A stretch of 64,000 nucleotides of DNA from Flavobacteriaceae bacterium (GTDB taxonomy: Bacteria; Bacteroidota; Bacteroidia; Flavobacteriales; Flavobacteriaceae). The DNA is taken from contig JAGYJF010000003.1 in assembly GCA_018402135.1 (NCBI GenBank), positions 558,001 to 622,000 of the forward strand, read 5' to 3'. The position numbers were made by a program, and so were the translations under genes. This document shows, one piece after another, positions 62,872 through 64,000 of this stretch. Under the pieces are notes generated by a model, which was given only the letters and a program-made list of their open reading frames with translations, ran no database searches and was not told where the DNA came from. The first letter of the stretch is position 1. Each line of letters starts with the position of its first letter.

Positions 62872-62908
62872 AAAAATAAACAAGCCGCTCAATTAAAAGC
62901 GGCTTGTT
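62872..62908 (-). terminator. Intrinsic terminator after ompH
   Basis: AACAAGCCGCT (62879-62889) pairs with AGCGGCTTGTT (62898-62908) across an 8-base loop. On the minus strand it is followed by a T-rich tract. It ends the ompH transcript just before murI. Confidence 0.85.
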
Positions 62909-62931
62909 GAAATTTAATTTTTAAGAATGAA

Positions 62932-63444
62932 TTAGATGCCTAATTCTTTTTTAACATCTGCAATAAGGTCTTTTCCATCCGCCATTATTACAATACCGTT
63001 GTTAGGCGTAGATTCTAATACATAATCAAAACCTTGAGCTTTTGCTACTTTAACGATAGCAGCTTTCACTTTTTCAGTTATTGGTTTTAATAAATCGAAT
63101 TGCTTTTTTTGAAGATCTTCTTGTGCTTGACCTTGATATTCTCTAATGCTACGTTGCATAGTTTCAACCTCAGACATTCTTTTAGCGTTTTCATCATCCG
63201 TTTGAGACCCAGCTTCGGCATCGTATCGTTTTAATTTATTTTGATATTCAGCTATCATTTCTTCAATTGCGACTTGATACGTTTTTTCAAGTTTTTCAAT
63301 CTCGGCCTGAGCTGATTTTGTCTCTGGCATGGCACCAATAAGTGCTTGCGAATCGATATGAGCAACTTTGCTTTGTGCAGTGCTTAAGGTTGTTGCACCT
63401 AGAAATAGGGCAGTTGCAAATAAAATAGTTTTAAATTGTTTCAT
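62932..63444 (-). CDS. ompH: OmpH/Skp-family periplasmic chaperone
   Basis: Skp/OmpH proteins hold unfolded outer-membrane proteins in the periplasm on the way to the BAM complex. The 170-residue protein has a signal peptide (LFLGATTLSTAQ), the family start SKVAHIDSQALIGAMPE and a long coiled-coil arm (IEKLEKTYQVAIEEMI, RSIREYQGQAQEDLQKKQ). The C-terminal body ends with FDYVLESTPNNGIVIMADG. It lies 28 bases downstream of the partial charged-repeat gene, with which it is probably co-transcribed, and ends in a terminator before murI. Confidence 0.94.
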   Translation of the reverse strand: MKQFKTILFATALFLGATTLSTAQSKVAHIDSQALIGAMPETKSAQAEIEKLEKTYQVAIEEMIAEYQNKLKRYDAEAGSQTDDENAKRMSEVETMQRSIREYQGQAQEDLQKKQFDLLKPITEKVKAAIVKVAKAQGFDYVLESTPNNGIVIMADGKDLIADVKKELGI

Positions 63445-63472
63445 GTGTTTAAATGTTACTATTGTGTATTAA

Positions 63473-64000
63473 TTAATTGTTTTTAATTGAGTCTGTTTTT
63501 TTCTCTGCTTCTTCTTTTGCTTTTTTGCGGTCTTCTAATATTTTCTTTTTGCGGTCTTCTAATTCTTTTCTGCGGTCTTCTCTTTCGTCAATTTTCTTTT
63601 GGCGTTCAGCTTCCATTTTCTCTTTTGCTGTTAATGGTTTTTCCGCAGCTGTAGAATCTTTAGTTTTTTCTACGGGCTTCTCATCTGTATTTATAGTTTG
63701 AGCTTTTTTTGCGTCTAAAATTTCTTGCCTTTTTTCTTCGCGTTCTTTTATTTTTCTAGCTCTTTCTTCGGCCATTAGTTCCTGTGGCGTTTTCACTTTC
63801 GCGTCAGATATGGAGTCTTTGGTTACTGTCTTTTTATCTTCTTCTTGATCTTCTTTTCCTATGGTTGGTGGGGTGCTTATATTTCTTGCTTCTAAAGCTT
63901 CTTGTCTTTTTTCTTCTCGCTCTTTTAATTTTTGAGCACGTTGCTCTGCCATCAATTCTTGCGGTGTTTTACCAGAATCAGCATTTACTTTTGCCGCATC
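63473..64000 (-). CDS. Partial protein with charged coiled-coil repeats, possibly the tail of a second OmpH-like protein
   Basis: The reading frame is open from the window edge at 64000 to the stop at 63473, so only the C-terminal 175 or so residues are visible. They contain three imperfect repeats of about 30 residues (TPQELMAEQRAQKLKEREEK, TPQELMAEERARKIKEREEK, TAKEKMEAERQKKIDERE), separated by Asp/Thr/Lys-rich linkers, and end in a long Lys/Glu helix. Flavobacteria often have a longer OmpH paralogue with a charged tail directly upstream of a short ompH, which fits this position, but the diagnostic N-terminal part lies outside the window. Confidence 0.6.
   Translation of the reverse strand, partial: DAAKVNADSGKTPQELMAEQRAQKLKEREEKRQEALEARNISTPPTIGKEDQEEDKKTVTKDSISDAKVKTPQELMAEERARKIKEREEKRQEILDAKKAQTINTDEKPVEKTKDSTAAEKPLTAKEKMEAERQKKIDEREDRRKELEDRKKKILEDRKKAKEEAEKKTDSIKNN

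Overview
The window comes from an AT-rich Bacteroidota chromosome, almost certainly a gliding marine member of the Flavobacteriaceae. The evidence is SprA, a PorP/SprF-type protein, a giant surface protein with a type B gliding C-terminal domain, a RemB-like protein, an alternative complex III operon (actA-F), TANNTTTG-type -7 promoter boxes and several TTG starts. The genus cannot be fixed from the sequence alone. Nearly all of it is core chromosome. I see no insertion sequence, prophage, CRISPR array, rRNA or tRNA gene. No stretch longer than about 300 bases lacks a gene.

Layout. 1-2.96 kb: end of nusA, then infB, closed by a bidirectional terminator. 3.0-3.9 kb: two small exported proteins on the minus strand. 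4.0-15.4 kb: actABCDEF followed by cytochrome oxidase subunits II and I, a quinol:cytochrome c oxidoreductase plus terminal oxidase that could form a supercomplex. 15.4-22.5 kb: SPFH protein, ruvB, dihaem peroxidase, queG, maeB. 22.5-31.2 kb: ruvA, the 2411-residue T9SS translocon protein SprA, gcvH and a VanZ-like membrane protein. 31.2-35.1 kb: two TonB-like genes and a RemB-like outer-membrane protein whose N-terminus resembles the TonB domain of its neighbours. 35.2-40.6 kb: haem O synthase, two subunit III genes, subunit IV, a cysteine-poor Sco-like protein, a canonical Sco1, a DUF420 protein and a 72-residue CxxC membrane protein. This cluster completes and matures the oxidase begun at 12.4 kb.

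40.7-49.4 kb: a MacB-type ABC transporter with two unequal permeases, two membrane-fusion proteins flanking a TolC, then tsaB and a convergent mscS. 49.5-51.2 kb (minus strand): an unknown exported protein and an Nfu protein with a duplicated N-terminal domain. 51.4-58.1 kb: a roughly 1900-residue repeat-rich surface protein and its PorP/SprF-like partner. 58.2-61.7 kb: a LytS-type histidine kinase with a carboxypeptidase-regulatory-like N-terminus, its LytTR response regulator and a hexapeptide-repeat protein. 61.7-64.0 kb (minus strand): a frameshifted conserved gene, murI, ompH and the end of a coiled-coil, probably OmpH-related, gene that runs off the window.

No wholly new system stands out. 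The best leads are the shared TonB-like domain across tonB-tonB-remB, the composition shift inside the 11-repeat surface protein, and the uncharacterised small genes inside the oxidase maturation cluster.
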